Source of the DNA: Verrucomicrobiota bacterium
GTDB taxonomy: Bacteria > Verrucomicrobiota > Verrucomicrobiia > Verrucomicrobiales > Akkermansiaceae
Direction of reading: 5' to 3'
Length of the DNA: 44,246 nucleotides
Assembly: GCA_004293445.1 (NCBI GenBank)
Contig: RDYP01000020.1
Coordinates: 1 to 44,246, forward strand
This document shows positions 44,237 through 44,246 of this stretch, in pieces (the stretch's first letter is position 1; each line of letters begins with the position of its first letter). The notes under the pieces are model-generated. The model did not search any database. It was not told the origin of the DNA and saw nothing but the letters and a program-made list of their open reading frames with translations. A program made the translations under genes and the position numbers.

Positions 44237-44246
44237 TTGCCGCAGG

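Noticed and set aside
1-44246. CRISPR array, prophage or insertion sequence
   Set aside because: No spaced direct repeats, no transposase, integrase or phage structural gene, and no terminal inverted repeats were seen.

Overview
The window is GC-rich bacterial chromosome that I assign by inference to Verrucomicrobiota, probably a Verrucomicrobiales (Luteolibacter/Haloferula-like) organism. The pointers are a Minf_1886-type protein (a Planctomycetes/Verrucomicrobia family), a large secreted fucosidase built from autotransporter-associated beta-strand repeats and ending in an FYRV-type tail, an elongation factor P with an unusual KTPPRM loop, and gene starts that mostly lack clear Shine-Dalgarno sequences. 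Genes are packed closely, many start and stop codons overlap, and long antisense ORFs are common shadows of the GC-rich codon usage. Left third (1-16.3 kb): an FHA-domain membrane protein and a DEAD-box helicase are followed by a compact arsenic operon, arsR - DUF6428 - aquaporin - arsC. It has a perfect dyad operator and no arsenite pump gene, so arsenite may leave through the channel as in the Sinorhizobium aqpS model. Next come a Tat-type alkaline phosphatase, a NarB/NasA-type assimilatory nitrate reductase with a MOSC protein, and a membrane-anchored GH75 chitosanase-like protein. A trans-4-hydroxy-L-proline catabolic cluster follows (PAS-AraC regulator divergent from epimerase, deaminase and ketoglutarate-semialdehyde dehydrogenase) that lacks the D-hydroxyproline dehydrogenase. 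A double-redoxin secreted protein closes this part. Middle (16.4-28.1 kb): a GT2 glycosyltransferase with an extra C-terminal Rossmann-like domain is co-transcribed with a 56-residue CPXCG zinc-ribbon-like protein. The 1398-residue GH29 fucosidase and a lipoprotein made of 13 five-residue repeats come next. The surA-pdxA order known from enterobacteria appears here with an HTH-MBL hydrolase behind it. On the opposite strand sit two trypsin/PDZ (HtrA-like) proteins, one with an intact triad and one that has lost His and Ser. Right third (28.2-44.2 kb): two tandem class A penicillin-binding proteins lie head to head with the protease pair. The first is intact; the second keeps glycosyltransferase motifs but has lost every transpeptidase motif. 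Then come the Minf_1886 protein, purine nucleoside phosphorylase, an HDAC-family deacetylase divergent from a DUF485-ActP acetate transport pair, a stand-alone GH95 N-domain-like secreted protein, and efp. A minus-strand sulfite-assimilation operon (cysJ-cysI-cysH-cupin-cysK) and a tRNA-Ser(UGA) end the window; 67 bp beyond the tRNA lies an inverted, degenerate copy of its 3' end. Themes: assimilation of nitrate and sulfur, polymer and amino-acid scavenging, metalloid resistance and envelope building. The most unusual items are the two active/inactive enzyme pairs placed head to head (proteases and PBPs), the pump-less arsenic operon, the altered conserved residues in PdxA, the hydroxyproline enzymes and EF-P, and the inverted tRNA fragment.
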